From an uncultured cyanobacterium (lineage in GTDB: Bacteria; Cyanobacteriota; Cyanobacteriia; Cyanobacteriales; Microcystaceae), in NCBI GenBank assembly GCA_903887375.1, contig CAISPN010000094.1, forward strand, positions 25,729-89,728: a DNA stretch of 64,000 bases, read 5' to 3'. The notes under the pieces were generated by a model. It was given only the letters and a program-made list of their open reading frames with translations, was not told where the DNA came from and did no database searches. The translations under genes and the position numbers were made by a program. Position 1 is the stretch's first letter, and each line of letters begins with the position of its first letter. Shown here in pieces: positions 26,897 through 36,795 of this stretch.

Positions 26897-27661
26897 ATGT
26901 TAAACAAACAACTCTCTCGTAAATTAGCAATCTTGGCTGTATCAGCCCTTTCTGTTTCCAGCTTTGCCTCAGCAGCTAAAGCTGTAAATTTTGTAAACGG
27001 CAACTTTGAAAGTACTACAGGCACTGTTCCTGGTGAACTAGGTTATAATGGTGTCAGTGCTACAGGTTGGGATCCGGTTGTTGGTTTAAATCTGGTCTAC
27101 ACTCCTGGATCAGCTGATACAACAGGAGCTGCTACTCAATATCCCGGCACAATCCAACTTTATGGACCTGGAAATGGCCATAACAATGGCTTAACTGCTA
27201 CTAGTCCTGTTGGTGGAAACTATATAGCTCTAGATGGTACTTCCGCTGCCGGCATTGGGCCTGGTCCTGCATCTATCTCCCAAACTGTATCTGATTTGAT
27301 AGTAGGACAAGAGTATGCTGTGTCATTTTGGTGGGCAGCTGGCCAACAATTTGGCTTCCCTGGAGATACTACTGACCAATTGATTGTTAGTTTTGGAGGT
27401 GAAACTCAATCAACCCCTGTTGTAAACGTTCCCAATGCTGGCTTTCATCCTTGGGAGCAAAAAACTTTTAAATTTACAGCTACTAATACAACTCAAGTCC
27501 TAAAGTTCTTGGCTAATGGCACTCCTGATGGCGTCCCACCTTTTGCCCTGTTAGATGGAGTTACTGTCAATTCTGTACCTGAAGCTCCAGTATACATTGG
27601 TGGAGTAGTAGCCCTAGGGTTAGGCTCTGTTCTCAGAAGCAAAATGAATAGGAAAAAATAA
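26897..27661 (+). CDS. Exported DUF642-like protein with PEP-CTERM-like sorting tail, copy A
   Basis: The 254 residues begin with a signal peptide (about 1-29, ending SAAKA). A beta-sandwich domain typical of DUF642/PEP-CTERM exported proteins follows, with VNGNFES near the start, LDGTSAAGIGPGPASISQTV in the middle and ALLDGVTVN at the end. The tail (about 229-254) has VPEAPVYIG, a hydrophobic helix and a basic end SKMNRKK. This is the layout of PEP-CTERM signals cut by an exosortase, although VPEAP differs from the common VPEPA. No good ribosome binding site is visible. A close paralogue lies just downstream. Confidence 0.8.
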   Translation: MLNKQLSRKLAILAVSALSVSSFASAAKAVNFVNGNFESTTGTVPGELGYNGVSATGWDPVVGLNLVYTPGSADTTGAATQYPGTIQLYGPGNGHNNGLTATSPVGGNYIALDGTSAAGIGPGPASISQTVSDLIVGQEYAVSFWWAAGQQFGFPGDTTDQLIVSFGGETQSTPVVNVPNAGFHPWEQKTFKFTATNTTQVLKFLANGTPDGVPPFALLDGVTVNSVPEAPVYIGGVVALGLGSVLRSKMNRKK

Positions 27662-27687
27662 TCGCTTTTAACTAATTGAGTAAAAAT

Positions 27688-27719
27688 AGACTCTCCTAGT
27701 ATGGGGGGTCTCTTTTTTT
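27688..27719 (+). terminator. Rho-independent terminator
   Basis: The hairpin has nine-base arms, AGACTCTCC (27688-27696) and GGGGGGTCT (27703-27711), with G-U pairs and a six-base loop, followed by a run of seven T. It closes the first DUF642-like gene, so its paralogue has its own promoter. The remaining bases up to 27996 form an AT-rich leader with no further element I can name. Confidence 0.8.
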
Positions 27720-27996
27720 AAAATTTGCAAAAAATTCTAGAAATATAGACATTCGCCATTATCTAGGCTATAATGTTTCTCAAGTTGCTTTTTTGTAAAA
27801 TTCAATATCCATTACAAAATAGCTTCTTGTCCGTCTAGAGAATAATATTAGCCGAGTCTAAATGAGATAAATTGGTCTTATCTCATGTTCTTGTTTAATT
27901 TTTGTAACATCTTTGGTGCGGAAAAACAGATCAGTTTTTCAATTTAAGTAAGGTTGAACGACCAAAACAAAAAAAGATCAAAAATAGGTTTTCTTG

Positions 27997-28788
27997 ATGC
28001 TAAACAAACAACTATCTCGTAAATTAGCGGTTATCACTCTTTCTGCTATGTCTATTTCTAGTCTTGCCGCTGGAGCTAGAGCAGCCTATATACAAAATGG
28101 CGATTTTAGTACCTATACTGGCACAGCTTCTGGAGAATTAGGTTATAACGTAGATGCTACAGGTTGGACTTATACTGGCTTCAATTTGCTATATACTCCA
28201 GGATCTGCTGATACATCAGGAGCGCCTAATCACTTTGGTGATTCAACCGTGCTTTGGGGTCCTGCAGATGGATCTAACAATGGCTTAACTACCAGTCCTG
28301 CTGGTGGAAACTTTGCTGCTTTAGATGCAGATTCTCAAGTACCAGGAGCAGTCGGTCCTGGTCCTTCTTCAATTTCTCAAGTCCTCAGCGGGCTAACAGT
28401 AGGACAAGACTATACTGTTTCTTTTTACTATGCTGGAGCCCAACAAGAAGGCGCAGATCCAGTAAATGGAGTACCATATGATATGGCTACTAGCACTAGC
28501 TTACAAGTTAGTTGGGGTCTTAATTATAGATCTACCCCTATTTTAAATAATGAAGGAAAAGGTTTTACTGGCTGGAAACAAGCAAGCTTTACATTTACAG
28601 CTAACAGAACTGATGAAACACTCAAATTTTTAGCTACTGGCGGTCCCATTGGTCAGCCACCTATGGCTTTGTTAGATGGTGTTACTGTTACTGCTGCTTC
28701 TGTACCTGAAGCTCCAGTATACATTGGCGCTGTAGCCGCCCTAGGTTTAGGCGCTGTTTTAAGAACGAAGTTGACTAAGAAGAACTAG
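27997..28788 (+). CDS. Exported DUF642-like protein with PEP-CTERM-like sorting tail, copy B
   Basis: The protein has 263 residues from the ATG at 27997 (the TTG before it is less likely). It is a paralogue of copy A, with the same MLNKQLSRKLA start, a signal peptide ending near ARAAY, DUF642-like motifs (NGDFSTYTG, SPAGGNFAALD and ALLDGVTV), and the tail VPEAPVYIG, a hydrophobic helix and TKLTKKN. About 30 bases encoding the SVPEAPVYIG part are the same in both genes, while the middle has diverged. It is presumably exported and anchored or released by an exosortase encoded elsewhere. Confidence 0.8.
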   Translation: MLNKQLSRKLAVITLSAMSISSLAAGARAAYIQNGDFSTYTGTASGELGYNVDATGWTYTGFNLLYTPGSADTSGAPNHFGDSTVLWGPADGSNNGLTTSPAGGNFAALDADSQVPGAVGPGPSSISQVLSGLTVGQDYTVSFYYAGAQQEGADPVNGVPYDMATSTSLQVSWGLNYRSTPILNNEGKGFTGWKQASFTFTANRTDETLKFLATGGPIGQPPMALLDGVTVTAASVPEAPVYIGAVAALGLGAVLRTKLTKKN

Positions 28789-28811
28789 AGTTTGATTCAT
28801 TTCGATCTATA

Positions 28812-28837
28812 TAAGGGAGTATTTGCTCCCTTTTTTT
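28812..28837 (+). terminator. Rho-independent terminator
   Basis: The arms AAGGGAG (28813-28819) and CTCCCTT (28826-28832) form a perfect stem with a six-base loop, ending in seven T. It follows DUF642-like copy B and precedes the hydroxylase gene by about 25 bases. Confidence 0.85.
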
Positions 28838-28862
28838 ATCAACTTATTATATTTGTTAAAAA

Positions 28863-29663
28863 ATGCAACAGTATATCGTAGATATCCTCAGATTGAGTAT
28901 TTGGTTGGTGCTGTTGATGGCTTTTTTTATACCAATAGAAAGGCTTTTTTCTCAGCATAAACAGAAAATTTTGCGCAATGAATTTTTTATAGATCTAGCC
29001 TATTACTTTATCAATAGTCTCTTACCTAAGCTTCTTTTGGTAGTACCAATTTCTCTGCTGGCTTATTTTTTACATAGTTTTTTACATAGTGATTTTTATG
29101 TTTGGATGGCAAATATGCCAGTCAAAAGGAGACTATTGTTGACCTTGGTTGTAGGAGAATTTGGTACATATTGGGGTCATCGCTGGTCACATGAAATTCC
29201 TTTTCTTTGGCGCTTTCATTCCATTCACCACAGTGCAACTGAGATGGATTGGCTAGTCAACACCCGCGCCCATCCTCTAGATATGTTTTTCACCCGCATA
29301 TGCGGTTTAATCCCCATATATTTATTGGGCTTGGCCCAGCCTAGCGCTAATGAAGTTGATATGGTGCCAATATTTTATACCTTGTTTGGCACTGTTTGGA
29401 GCTTCGTTATTCATGCCAATGTCTGCTGGCGTTTTGGCTTTCTAGAAAAGATAATCTCAACTCCCGCCTTTCACCATTGGCATCATACCAACGACAGTCC
29501 TGAATATATTGATAAAAATTATGCCGCGATTTTCCCTTGGATGGACAAAATCTTTGGAAGCTTTTATCTACCAAAGAATCGTTGGCCTGAAAAATACGGC
29601 ATTGATGCACCAACTTCCAATACTCTTGTAGGTCAACTTTTACAGCCCTTAGAGGTTAAGTAA
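28863..29663 (+). CDS. Fatty acid hydroxylase / sterol desaturase family membrane protein
   Basis: The 266-residue membrane protein has hydrophobic segments near residues 12-28, 40-75 and 150-190, and the diiron histidine boxes of the family: GHRWSHE, RFHSIHHS, and FHHWHH near the C-terminus, with a further His in ARAHPLD, written as RAHP. The family oxidises lipids or carotenoid-like molecules in the membrane. The substrate is not identifiable. It lies between the DUF642-like pair and ftsH with no sign of co-transcription. Confidence 0.85.
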   Translation: MQQYIVDILRLSIWLVLLMAFFIPIERLFSQHKQKILRNEFFIDLAYYFINSLLPKLLLVVPISLLAYFLHSFLHSDFYVWMANMPVKRRLLLTLVVGEFGTYWGHRWSHEIPFLWRFHSIHHSATEMDWLVNTRAHPLDMFFTRICGLIPIYLLGLAQPSANEVDMVPIFYTLFGTVWSFVIHANVCWRFGFLEKIISTPAFHHWHHTNDSPEYIDKNYAAIFPWMDKIFGSFYLPKNRWPEKYGIDAPTSNTLVGQLLQPLEVK

Positions 29664-29685
29664 AACCCGAACTCACCTTTGTTTG

Positions 29686-29715
29686 TTGGCATTACAGAAC
29701 TAGGGAAGTTACAAT
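29686..29715 (+). promoter_or_regulatory. Candidate sigma70-type promoter for ftsH
   Basis: TTGGCA (29686-29691) and TACAAT (29710-29715) are separated by 18 bases, close to the consensus -35 and -10 elements. The ftsH ATG at 29740 follows about 25 bases later. The call rests on pattern alone. Confidence 0.35.
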
Positions 29716-29739
29716 GGTTCTATCAAGCTACTTAGTTAG

Positions 29740-31626
29740 ATGGGTCATAGCAGGCAGATGAAAAATATTTCTCAGTTAGTATTAAAGAGATCAAAATCAA
29801 AGCAACCTAAGCTTAAGTTGAAAATACTATCTGCTGCGCTGCTTCTGTCTCAGACTTTTCTGACAGCCTTAGAAGTTCAGGCAAAGCCTAACCCTAACAG
29901 CTTATCTTATAGTGAATTAATCCAAGAAATTAACCAAGAACAGGTAGTTAAAGTACAAATTGATGAATCTAATCAAAAGGCGTTAGTCACCCTCAAAGGG
30001 CAGAGTACCCCAAAAAGAGTTTCATTGTTTGAGCGTAACCCAGAGCTGATTGCCAGACTGCGCAGCAAAAATGTCGAGTTTGATGTAAATCGACCTGGAG
30101 ACAACGCTGCAATCTATGGTTTATTGACCAATCTGCTCTTTTTGTTCCTCTTGATTGGTTTTTTGATGGTGATTGTCAAACGCTCAGCTAATGCCTCAGG
30201 CCAGGCTATGAACTTTGCCAAATCAAAAGCTAGATTTCAAATTGAAGCCAAAACAGGAATCACATTTCAAGATGTAGCCGGAATTGAAGAAGCCAAAGAG
30301 GAATTAGAAGAGGTAATAACCTTTTTAAAACAGCCCGAAAAATTCACCGCAATCGGTGCCAAAATCCCGAAAGGCGTTCTTCTGATAGGTCCGCCAGGTA
30401 CGGGAAAAACTTTACTAGCCAAAGCAATTGCTGGGGAAGCTGGAGTGCCTTTTTTCAGCATTTCCGGTTCTGAATTTGTGGAAATGTTTGTAGGAGTTGG
30501 AGCTTCAAGGGTCAGAGACCTTTTCAAAAAAGCCAAAGAGAATGCACCTTGTTTGATATTTATTGACGAAATAGATGCCGTTGGCCGCCAACGGGGTGTT
30601 GGCTATGGTGGTGGCAACGATGAAAGAGAACAAACTCTCAACCAGATGTTAACTGAAATGGATGGTTTTGAAGGCAATACTGGCATTATTGTTATTGCCG
30701 CAACCAATAGACCTGATGTGCTTGATGTTGCTCTTTTACGCCCTGGTCGTTTTGATAGACAGGTGACAGTTGATTATCCTGATTTCAATGGTAGAAAAGA
30801 AATTCTAGAAGTCCATGCCCGCAATAAAAAAATGGATCCTGAGATTTCTCTAGAGATGATAGCTCGCAGAACTCCAGGTTTTACAGGAGCTGATCTAGCC
30901 AATTTACTCAATGAGGCAGCTATCTTAACCGGTAGAAGAAGAAAAGAAGCTATCACTATGGTTGAAGTTAATGATGCTATAGACAGGGTGGTAGCTGGCA
31001 TGGAAGGTACTCCCTTGGTAGATAGTAAAAGCAAGAGGTTAATTGCCTATCATGAAATTGGCCATGCTCTTATCGGTAGCCTTTATCCAGGTCATAGACC
31101 TCTAGAGAAGGTTACCCTGATTCCCAGAGGAAGGGCAGCAGGCTTGACTTGGTTTACTCCTAGTGATGAGCAGGGATTAACTACTAGATCTGAATTGCTG
31201 GCTCAAGTTGCTGCAACCTTAGGAGGCCGAGTGGCTGAAGAGATAGTATTTGGGCATGATGAGGTCACTACAGGCGCACTCAGTGATATTGAAAAGGTAA
31301 CTACCCTGGTACGTGATATGGTAACTCGTCTGGGCATGAGTGATTTAGGTCTAGTTGCCCTAGAGCATGATAATAATAATTCTTTTTTAGGTTATGACAA
31401 TAGAAGGGGTGAATATTCTGAAGATGTTGCGGCCTCTATTGATTTGCAAATTCGCGCTCTTGTAATGCAATGCTACAACAATGCCCGCAAAATTCTAGAA
31501 AATAATAGACCCTTGATGGATCACTTGGTAGATATCTTAATTGAACAGGAAACAATTGAAGGAGATCACCTAAGAGAGATCATTGAATCATATCAAAAAA
31601 ATGCAAATATACCAGCTTCAGTCTAA
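29740..31626 (+). CDS. ftsH: ATP-dependent zinc metalloprotease FtsH
   Basis: The 628 residues comprise an N-terminal hydrophobic segment (about 28-47), a lumenal/periplasmic domain and a second membrane helix (about 125-147). The AAA+ module has Walker A GPPGTGKT (217-224), Walker [15 protein letters not shown] and [12 protein letters not shown]...RPGRFDR. The protease domain carries the zinc site HEIGH (His438). FtsH degrades damaged membrane proteins; cyanobacterial copies act in D1 turnover and acclimation. An alternative start at 29758 would drop six residues. The stop overlaps the start of a small PFE-CTERM gene. Confidence 0.95.
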   Translation: MGHSRQMKNISQLVLKRSKSKQPKLKLKILSAALLLSQTFLTALEVQAKPNPNSLSYSELIQEINQEQVVKVQIDESNQKALVTLKGQSTPKRVSLFERNPELIARLRSKNVEFDVNRPGDNAAIYGLLTNLLFLFLLIGFLMVIVKRSANASGQAMNFAKSKARFQIEAKTGITFQDVAGIEEAKEELEEVITFLKQPEKFTAIGAKIPKGVLLIGPPGTGKTLLAKAIAGEAGVPFFSISGSEFVEMFVGVGASRVRDLFKKAKENAPCLIFIDEIDAVGRQRGVGYGGGNDEREQTLNQMLTEMDGFEGNTGIIVIAATNRPDVLDVALLRPGRFDRQVTVDYPDFNGRKEILEVHARNKKMDPEISLEMIARRTPGFTGADLANLLNEAAILTGRRRKEAITMVEVNDAIDRVVAGMEGTPLVDSKSKRLIAYHEIGHALIGSLYPGHRPLEKVTLIPRGRAAGLTWFTPSDEQGLTTRSELLAQVAATLGGRVAEEIVFGHDEVTTGALSDIEKVTTLVRDMVTRLGMSDLGLVALEHDNNNSFLGYDNRRGEYSEDVAASIDLQIRALVMQCYNNARKILENNRPLMDHLVDILIEQETIEGDHLREIIESYQKNANIPASV

Positions 31627-32156
31627 TGTATAGATACTTAACAATATTGGGATTTCTACTAGCTTCCACCAGACCAGCCTTTGCTTTAGGCTGGAAATGG
31701 TCTATCACTGATAATAATGGTAATATTTCTTTTGGTAGCCTTACTACAGATGGTACTTCTTATCAGACCAATGTAGTATATAACATCACCTCTATCTCCG
31801 GAATATCGAATTTAGGTGCTCTTGGAAAGACCATTGCCCAAATTAGTAATTATTCTGATGCCACTAATACTCTCCAATGGGATGGTACTAAAATTTCACC
31901 ATTTATCCTTAATTACGATGGAACGGCATGGGAGAATACCGATGGCAATAGTGTAGGTATTTTATATCTTGCAGGATCTAGCAATGGTAACTATGGAGCG
32001 GTAGATAGATACATCCAGACATATGATAACAAAGACTATTCTATTGTTTCTTCAACCTTAACTCCGGTACCTTTTGAATTCTCTCTTGAGCAAGGATTTA
32101 TCTTGGGTATTCCTCTTTTTTTAGGCTTAAGATATTTCAAGAAAAAGAAAGTTTAG
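31626..32156 (+). CDS. Small exported protein with PFE-CTERM-like sorting tail
   Basis: The 176-residue protein has a signal peptide (about 1-21, ending AFA) and an Asn/Gly/Thr-rich beta-type middle. The tail is VPFEFSLEQG, a short hydrophobic helix (FILGIPLFLGLRYF) and terminal KKKKV. PFEFSP-type tails with a hydrophobic helix and basic end are the cyanobacterial exosortase signal, distinct from VPEP tails. Its ATG overlaps the ftsH TAA by one base (TAATG), and no ribosome binding site is evident, so it may be translated by coupling to ftsH. Confidence 0.75.
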   Translation: MYRYLTILGFLLASTRPAFALGWKWSITDNNGNISFGSLTTDGTSYQTNVVYNITSISGISNLGALGKTIAQISNYSDATNTLQWDGTKISPFILNYDGTAWENTDGNSVGILYLAGSSNGNYGAVDRYIQTYDNKDYSIVSSTLTPVPFEFSLEQGFILGIPLFLGLRYFKKKKV

Positions 32157-32503
32157 ATCCCATATTCCGCAGGTTAGTCAAACCAATAAATAATATTTTT
32201 GACAGGGAGAACTGTTATTCCTTAACCCAAATTTTGGATATTGAGTCAGTTGTTGAGCTTTTCTCGGATCTCATCCTTCAGGACTGTCTTTTGTCGGAGT
32301 TGCTATTGACATAAGCAAATTTTTTCATAGATGTTTTCTTTGTACCAAAGATTACCACTCCTTTCCTCGCGAGCCAAGGAAAGATTAACCGGATTATCTA
32401 CTATGTATAGTTTTGAACTTCTTTTCCAAAACTTTTGTCAATTAATCAAGTATTTATGCTTTAATTTTATTGTGTTGATAGTTTTTCAATCTAAATAACT
32501 AAA
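32157..32503. other. 347-base intergenic region, no gene recognised
   Basis: No reading frame of note occupies this stretch. A hairpin with arms CTTTCCT (32361-32367) and AGGAAAG (32377-32383) and a nine-base GC-rich loop stands out in AT-rich sequence. It could belong to the leader of the receptor gene. I looked for a glutamine riboswitch because the next gene is a glutamate-receptor homologue, and saw no match to its conserved core. Confidence 0.5.
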
Positions 32504-33610
32504 ATGCGCTTTAAAAAATATTCAATATTAGCATTACTCATTGCATTGCTGATGTCAGTTACTGCAATTTCATCTTCATCCTTGGCTGCTAGCTCTCCTT
32601 CATCGGAAATTAAGGTTGCCACAAGAATTGTGCCCCCTTTTGTGATACAAGAAGGTGGAAAATTAACTGGCTTTAGCATTGAACTTTGGAAGCTCATCAG
32701 TGCTGATTTGAAAATACCTACAAAATTCACCCTATATGATAATATTCCGGACACTTTTGCCGCAGTCAAATCAGGCAAAGATGATGTGGCAATTGCTGCA
32801 ATTTCAATTACTGAAGAGCGAAATAAAAGCTTTGATTTTTCTCAACCAATTTTTGAATCAGGACTACAAATATTAGTACTATCTCAGCCTAGCAAGATGA
32901 GCTTATGGGATACTATTGTATCTTGGATTTTCTCACCAGTTCTGCCGCAAATTGTAGCATTGATGCTAGCTTTGATCTTGATCCCTGCACATATTATTTG
33001 GTTTGTTGAATCACGCCATAGTGGTGGAATTATCAATGGTCAATCTTATTTCCCTGGTATTTTTAAAGCCTGCTGGTGGGCTTTATCTACGTTGGCAACA
33101 CAGGCAGATGAAATGCCCAAAGGTCCTCTTGGAAGAATTGTAGCTACTTTCTGGATGTTTATTAGTGTTCTTTTTATTGCCTATTTCACAGCAACTATAA
33201 CCTCTTCTTTAACAGTGCAACAACTCAAGTCAAGTATTCAGGGAGTAGATGATCTAATCGGGAAAAAAGTTGCTACGGTTTATGGTAGTACTACAGCTGA
33301 ATATATAGACCATGATCACATTACTGTAGATGAGGTAAAACAACCTAACCAAGCTTATGAAGAACTTATAGAAGGCAAGGCAGATGCGGTAGTACTTGAT
33401 TCTCCTATGCTTCTTTACTATGCTGCTCATGAAGGTAAGGGCAAAGTAGAAGTTGTAGGTCCAGTATTTCAAAAAGAAAACTATGGTATATTAATGCCTT
33501 TTAACAGTAAATATCGCAAACCAATCGATATTTCTTTGTTAAAGCTGCAAAAAAATGGAACTTACAAAAAACTCTATGACAAATGGTTTAGTACTAAAGC
33601 TGATAGTTGA
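32504..33610 (+). CDS. GluR0-like ionotropic receptor / ligand-gated channel
   Basis: The 368 residues have a signal peptide (about 1-29) and a substrate-binding domain split in two lobes (about 35-125 and 240-365). The lobes are interrupted by a pore module: M1 (about 148-168), a pore loop (about 186-204) and M2 (about 212-235, ending FTATITSSLTV). This is the architecture of prokaryotic GluR0. GluR0 has a potassium-channel filter TVGYGD in the pore loop; here the same place reads STLATQADEMP (195-205), so ion selectivity or even channel function should differ. The ligand, probably an amino acid, is unknown. Confidence 0.85.
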   Translation: MRFKKYSILALLIALLMSVTAISSSSLAASSPSSEIKVATRIVPPFVIQEGGKLTGFSIELWKLISADLKIPTKFTLYDNIPDTFAAVKSGKDDVAIAAISITEERNKSFDFSQPIFESGLQILVLSQPSKMSLWDTIVSWIFSPVLPQIVALMLALILIPAHIIWFVESRHSGGIINGQSYFPGIFKACWWALSTLATQADEMPKGPLGRIVATFWMFISVLFIAYFTATITSSLTVQQLKSSIQGVDDLIGKKVATVYGSTTAEYIDHDHITVDEVKQPNQAYEELIEGKADAVVLDSPMLLYYAAHEGKGKVEVVGPVFQKENYGILMPFNSKYRKPIDISLLKLQKNGTYKKLYDKWFSTKADS

Positions 33611-33619
33611 TTGATTTTT

Positions 33620-36172
33620 CTAATCTTTTGTCCTCAGACCAATTGCTATTTTGCTGTGCTTTTCAATTTGACTTAGAACTTCTTTGGCTCTGGAAATTAC
33701 GCTTTGTGGCAGTCCTGCTAGTCTACCTGCTTCAATACCATAAGAGCGATCAGCCCCTCCAGGTCTCACCAGATGAAGAAAAACTATCTCATTGGGAAAT
33801 TCTTGGACGGTAACTTGGTAATTAGCTACCTTGGGTAAGATCGAAGCTAGTTCATTCATTTCATGATAATGAGTGGCAAAGATAGTGCGACATTGAATGT
33901 CCCTTGCTAAGTATTCAGCAACAGACCAGGCAATTGAAAGTCCATCAAAAGTGGCAGTACCTCTGCCAATTTCATCTAGAAGCACTAAAGATCGATCACT
34001 GGCATGATTGAGAATATTAGCCGTTTCATTCATCTCCACCATGAAGGTAGACTGCCCAGTTGCTAAATCATCAACCGCTCCAACTCTGGTAAAAATCCGA
34101 TCACAGATTGAAAGCTTAGCTGATCTAGCTGGTACAAAACCTCCTATCTGAGCTAAAAGTTGTATCAATCCTACCTGCCTAAGATAACAACTCTTGCCAC
34201 TGGCATTAGGTCCAGTAAGAATTATCAGATCAGGAGATAACTGCCCTCCAAGATAGGTAGAATTCGGTACAAAAAATCCCGTACTCAATATTTTTTCAAC
34301 CACAGGATGTCTGCCATCAACTATTTCTATGGTTCGCCCAGCAACAATCTCCGGGCAACAGTAGCCTTGATAGATAGCGACTTCAGCTAGAGAAGATAGC
34401 ACGTCAACTGCGGCTATATTTGCAGCAATCATCCTGATTTGCTGAGCTCTTTGAGCTACTTCGTTTCTCAATTCAACAAAAATATCGTATTCTAGGCGAT
34501 TGAGATCATCTTTAGAAGTTAGTATACGAGTTTCTCTTTCTTTTAGCTCTGGGGTAATGTAGCGCTCTTCATTGACTAGGGTTTGCTTTCTAATGTAGTC
34601 TGGTGGCGCTTGGCTTGCTTTGCTGCGTGGAATACTCAAATAGTAACCAAAGGCTTTGTTATAGCCAACTTTGAGCGCTGCTATACCAGATCTTTTTCTT
34701 TGGCTAAGCTCTAAATTGGCTAACCACTGTTCATCCTCTTGTTGATAACTCCTGAGCTCATCAAGGCGGCTATCAACCCCAGCTTTAATCAAGCTTCCTT
34801 CTTTTAGCTGCAGAGGAGGACTTTCTACCAAGTAGCTGATGACCTTGTTGCCCAAATTTTCTAAGTCAAAGGGTATATTTTGTAAAGCTTGCAGATGTTG
34901 GGATTTAGAATTTTGTACAAGTATTGAGAGATCTTTAAGGCGTACTAAAGAATCGGCCAACCAAAGAAGTTCTCGAGCATTGGCACTACCGGCTCCAACT
35001 CTGCCTGATAATCTTTCTAGATCATAAAGTTGCTTTAAAAGCTGTCTGATATCTTGTCTAAGTTGGGTATCATCGACCAGCTCAGCAATAGTGCTTTGGC
35101 GAGAGTGAATCTTCTCAAGCTCTAGCAAAGGTTGCAACAACCAACGCCGCAGTGCTCTTCCACCCATAGCAGTGCAGGTTTTATCCAAAGACCAGAGCAA
35201 AGAGCCCTGTAATTTGCCATCTCTGACTGTTTGGGTAATCTCCAGGTTACGTCTAGTTTGCTGATCTAAGATCAAATAGTCAACTAAAGAATAGGTTCGC
35301 AAAGGCTGCAACGGTACAGGGCTCGATCTTTGTGTATCTTCTATATACTCTAATAGTCCACCGGCGGCTCTGATGGCTAATGGCAAATCAGCACACCCTA
35401 GACCCTCTAAAGATCGCAGGCCAAAAGTTTGTAGGATTCGGCTTTTGGCTATGCTCATACTAAATGGATTTTGAGGGCGCAAACTATAGCAAAGTCCCTC
35501 AGGCAAGCCAGATGGTACATCAGGGCTCTTTTGTCCTGGACGCAGTAATCCCAAACCTCCTGACGTACTACTTGGCAAAAGAGTTTCTGCTGGCTGTAAA
35601 CGGCTCAGCTCTAGATTAAGATCTTCTAATTTACTACCAGAGGTTGTCAAAAATTCCCCTGTAGAGATATCAGCATGAGCAAGTCCCCAATCTTCACCTG
35701 ATAGAACAACCGCTGCTAAAAAGTTATTGCGCCTGGAGACCAACATATCTTCTTGAGTGACGGTGCCAGGAGTCAGCATGCGTGTAATTTGGCGCTCTAC
35801 CAGCCTTCCTGCTGCTTGGGCAGAATCTTCTACTTGATCACAAATGGCAATGGCATAGCCCTTTTCTATCAAAAGACGACTATAGCGATCTAGAGCGTGA
35901 TGAGGTACTCCCGTCATTGCAACTCGGCCAATTTCTCGTCCACCTTCTTTGCTGGTGATCACTAATTCCAATTCTTGGGCTATGGTCATAGCATCTTGAA
36001 AGAAACATTCAAAAAAATCACCAACCCTATAGAGCAATAGAGTATTGGGATTTTGCTCTTTGACCTCCACGTAATGCTGGTACATGGGACTGAGTTGCTC
36101 CCTTAGTAATCCCCGATAGTCTTTATGAGGGTTCTTACTAGTTCCTAATTCAGTATTGTCATTATTGAGCAT
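33620..36172 (-). CDS. mutS: DNA mismatch repair protein MutS
   Basis: The 850-residue protein is full length for MutS. The mismatch-recognition Phe-x-Glu is visible in [10 protein letters not shown], the ATPase Walker A is [16 protein letters not shown], and further motifs are [21 protein letters not shown] and [11 protein letters not shown]. The first of these is written here as [14 protein letters not shown]. It recognises base mismatches and small loops in DNA. It is convergent with the receptor gene across nine bases and is followed upstream, on the same strand, by psaC, whose terminator separates the two. Confidence 0.96.
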   Translation of the reverse strand: MLNNDNTELGTSKNPHKDYRGLLREQLSPMYQHYVEVKEQNPNTLLLYRVGDFFECFFQDAMTIAQELELVITSKEGGREIGRVAMTGVPHHALDRYSRLLIEKGYAIAICDQVEDSAQAAGRLVERQITRMLTPGTVTQEDMLVSRRNNFLAAVVLSGEDWGLAHADISTGEFLTTSGSKLEDLNLELSRLQPAETLLPSSTSGGLGLLRPGQKSPDVPSGLPEGLCYSLRPQNPFSMSIAKSRILQTFGLRSLEGLGCADLPLAIRAAGGLLEYIEDTQRSSPVPLQPLRTYSLVDYLILDQQTRRNLEITQTVRDGKLQGSLLWSLDKTCTAMGGRALRRWLLQPLLELEKIHSRQSTIAELVDDTQLRQDIRQLLKQLYDLERLSGRVGAGSANARELLWLADSLVRLKDLSILVQNSKSQHLQALQNIPFDLENLGNKVISYLVESPPLQLKEGSLIKAGVDSRLDELRSYQQEDEQWLANLELSQRKRSGIAALKVGYNKAFGYYLSIPRSKASQAPPDYIRKQTLVNEERYITPELKERETRILTSKDDLNRLEYDIFVELRNEVAQRAQQIRMIAANIAAVDVLSSLAEVAIYQGYCCPEIVAGRTIEIVDGRHPVVEKILSTGFFVPNSTYLGGQLSPDLIILTGPNASGKSCYLRQVGLIQLLAQIGGFVPARSAKLSICDRIFTRVGAVDDLATGQSTFMVEMNETANILNHASDRSLVLLDEIGRGTATFDGLSIAWSVAEYLARDIQCRTIFATHYHEMNELASILPKVANYQVTVQEFPNEIVFLHLVRPGGADRSYGIEAGRLAGLPQSVISRAKEVLSQIEKHSKIAIGLRTKD

Positions 36173-36203
36173 AAATCTAATATCAAGTTCTTTATCTTGA
36201 AGA

Positions 36204-36234
36204 GAAAAAAAGACCCACCCTGATGTGTGGGTCT
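36204..36234 (-). terminator. Rho-independent terminator of psaC
   Basis: Read on the minus strand, AGACCCAC and GTGGGTCT form a perfect eight-base GC-rich stem with an eight-base loop, followed by a run of seven T. It lies about 20 bases after the psaC stop and before the mutS start. It should insulate the highly expressed psaC transcript from mutS. Confidence 0.9.
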
Positions 36235-36255
36235 AGGAACAATGGCACTTTTAAA

Positions 36256-36501
<246 letters not shown>

Positions 36502-36795
36502 TTAATATCAACTCCATTGTCAGGTAGTTCTCTTGTTCAGAAATGAAAGAGCTAACTTTGCATCTTGTTGCCCTATTTTGCAAGAGCAAAAAGTTAATAA
36601 AGTAGCATCATGGCTTAGTTTACCGCACTGTTACTTTATACTGACTCAAAACCCTTTATAACTTTAAATTCTGTAACAAATAAAAAATGCTGCACTAGCT
36701 GATAATATTGTAGAACGAGGTTGTTTCTGTTAGATTATTAACAAACCTAGTGAGACAAAAAGCTTCAAAACTCGGACTGATAAGGATTACACTGC

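Noticed and set aside
32157..32503. Glutamine riboswitch or small RNA upstream of the receptor gene
   Set aside because: I could not match the conserved riboswitch core; only one modest hairpin is visible.
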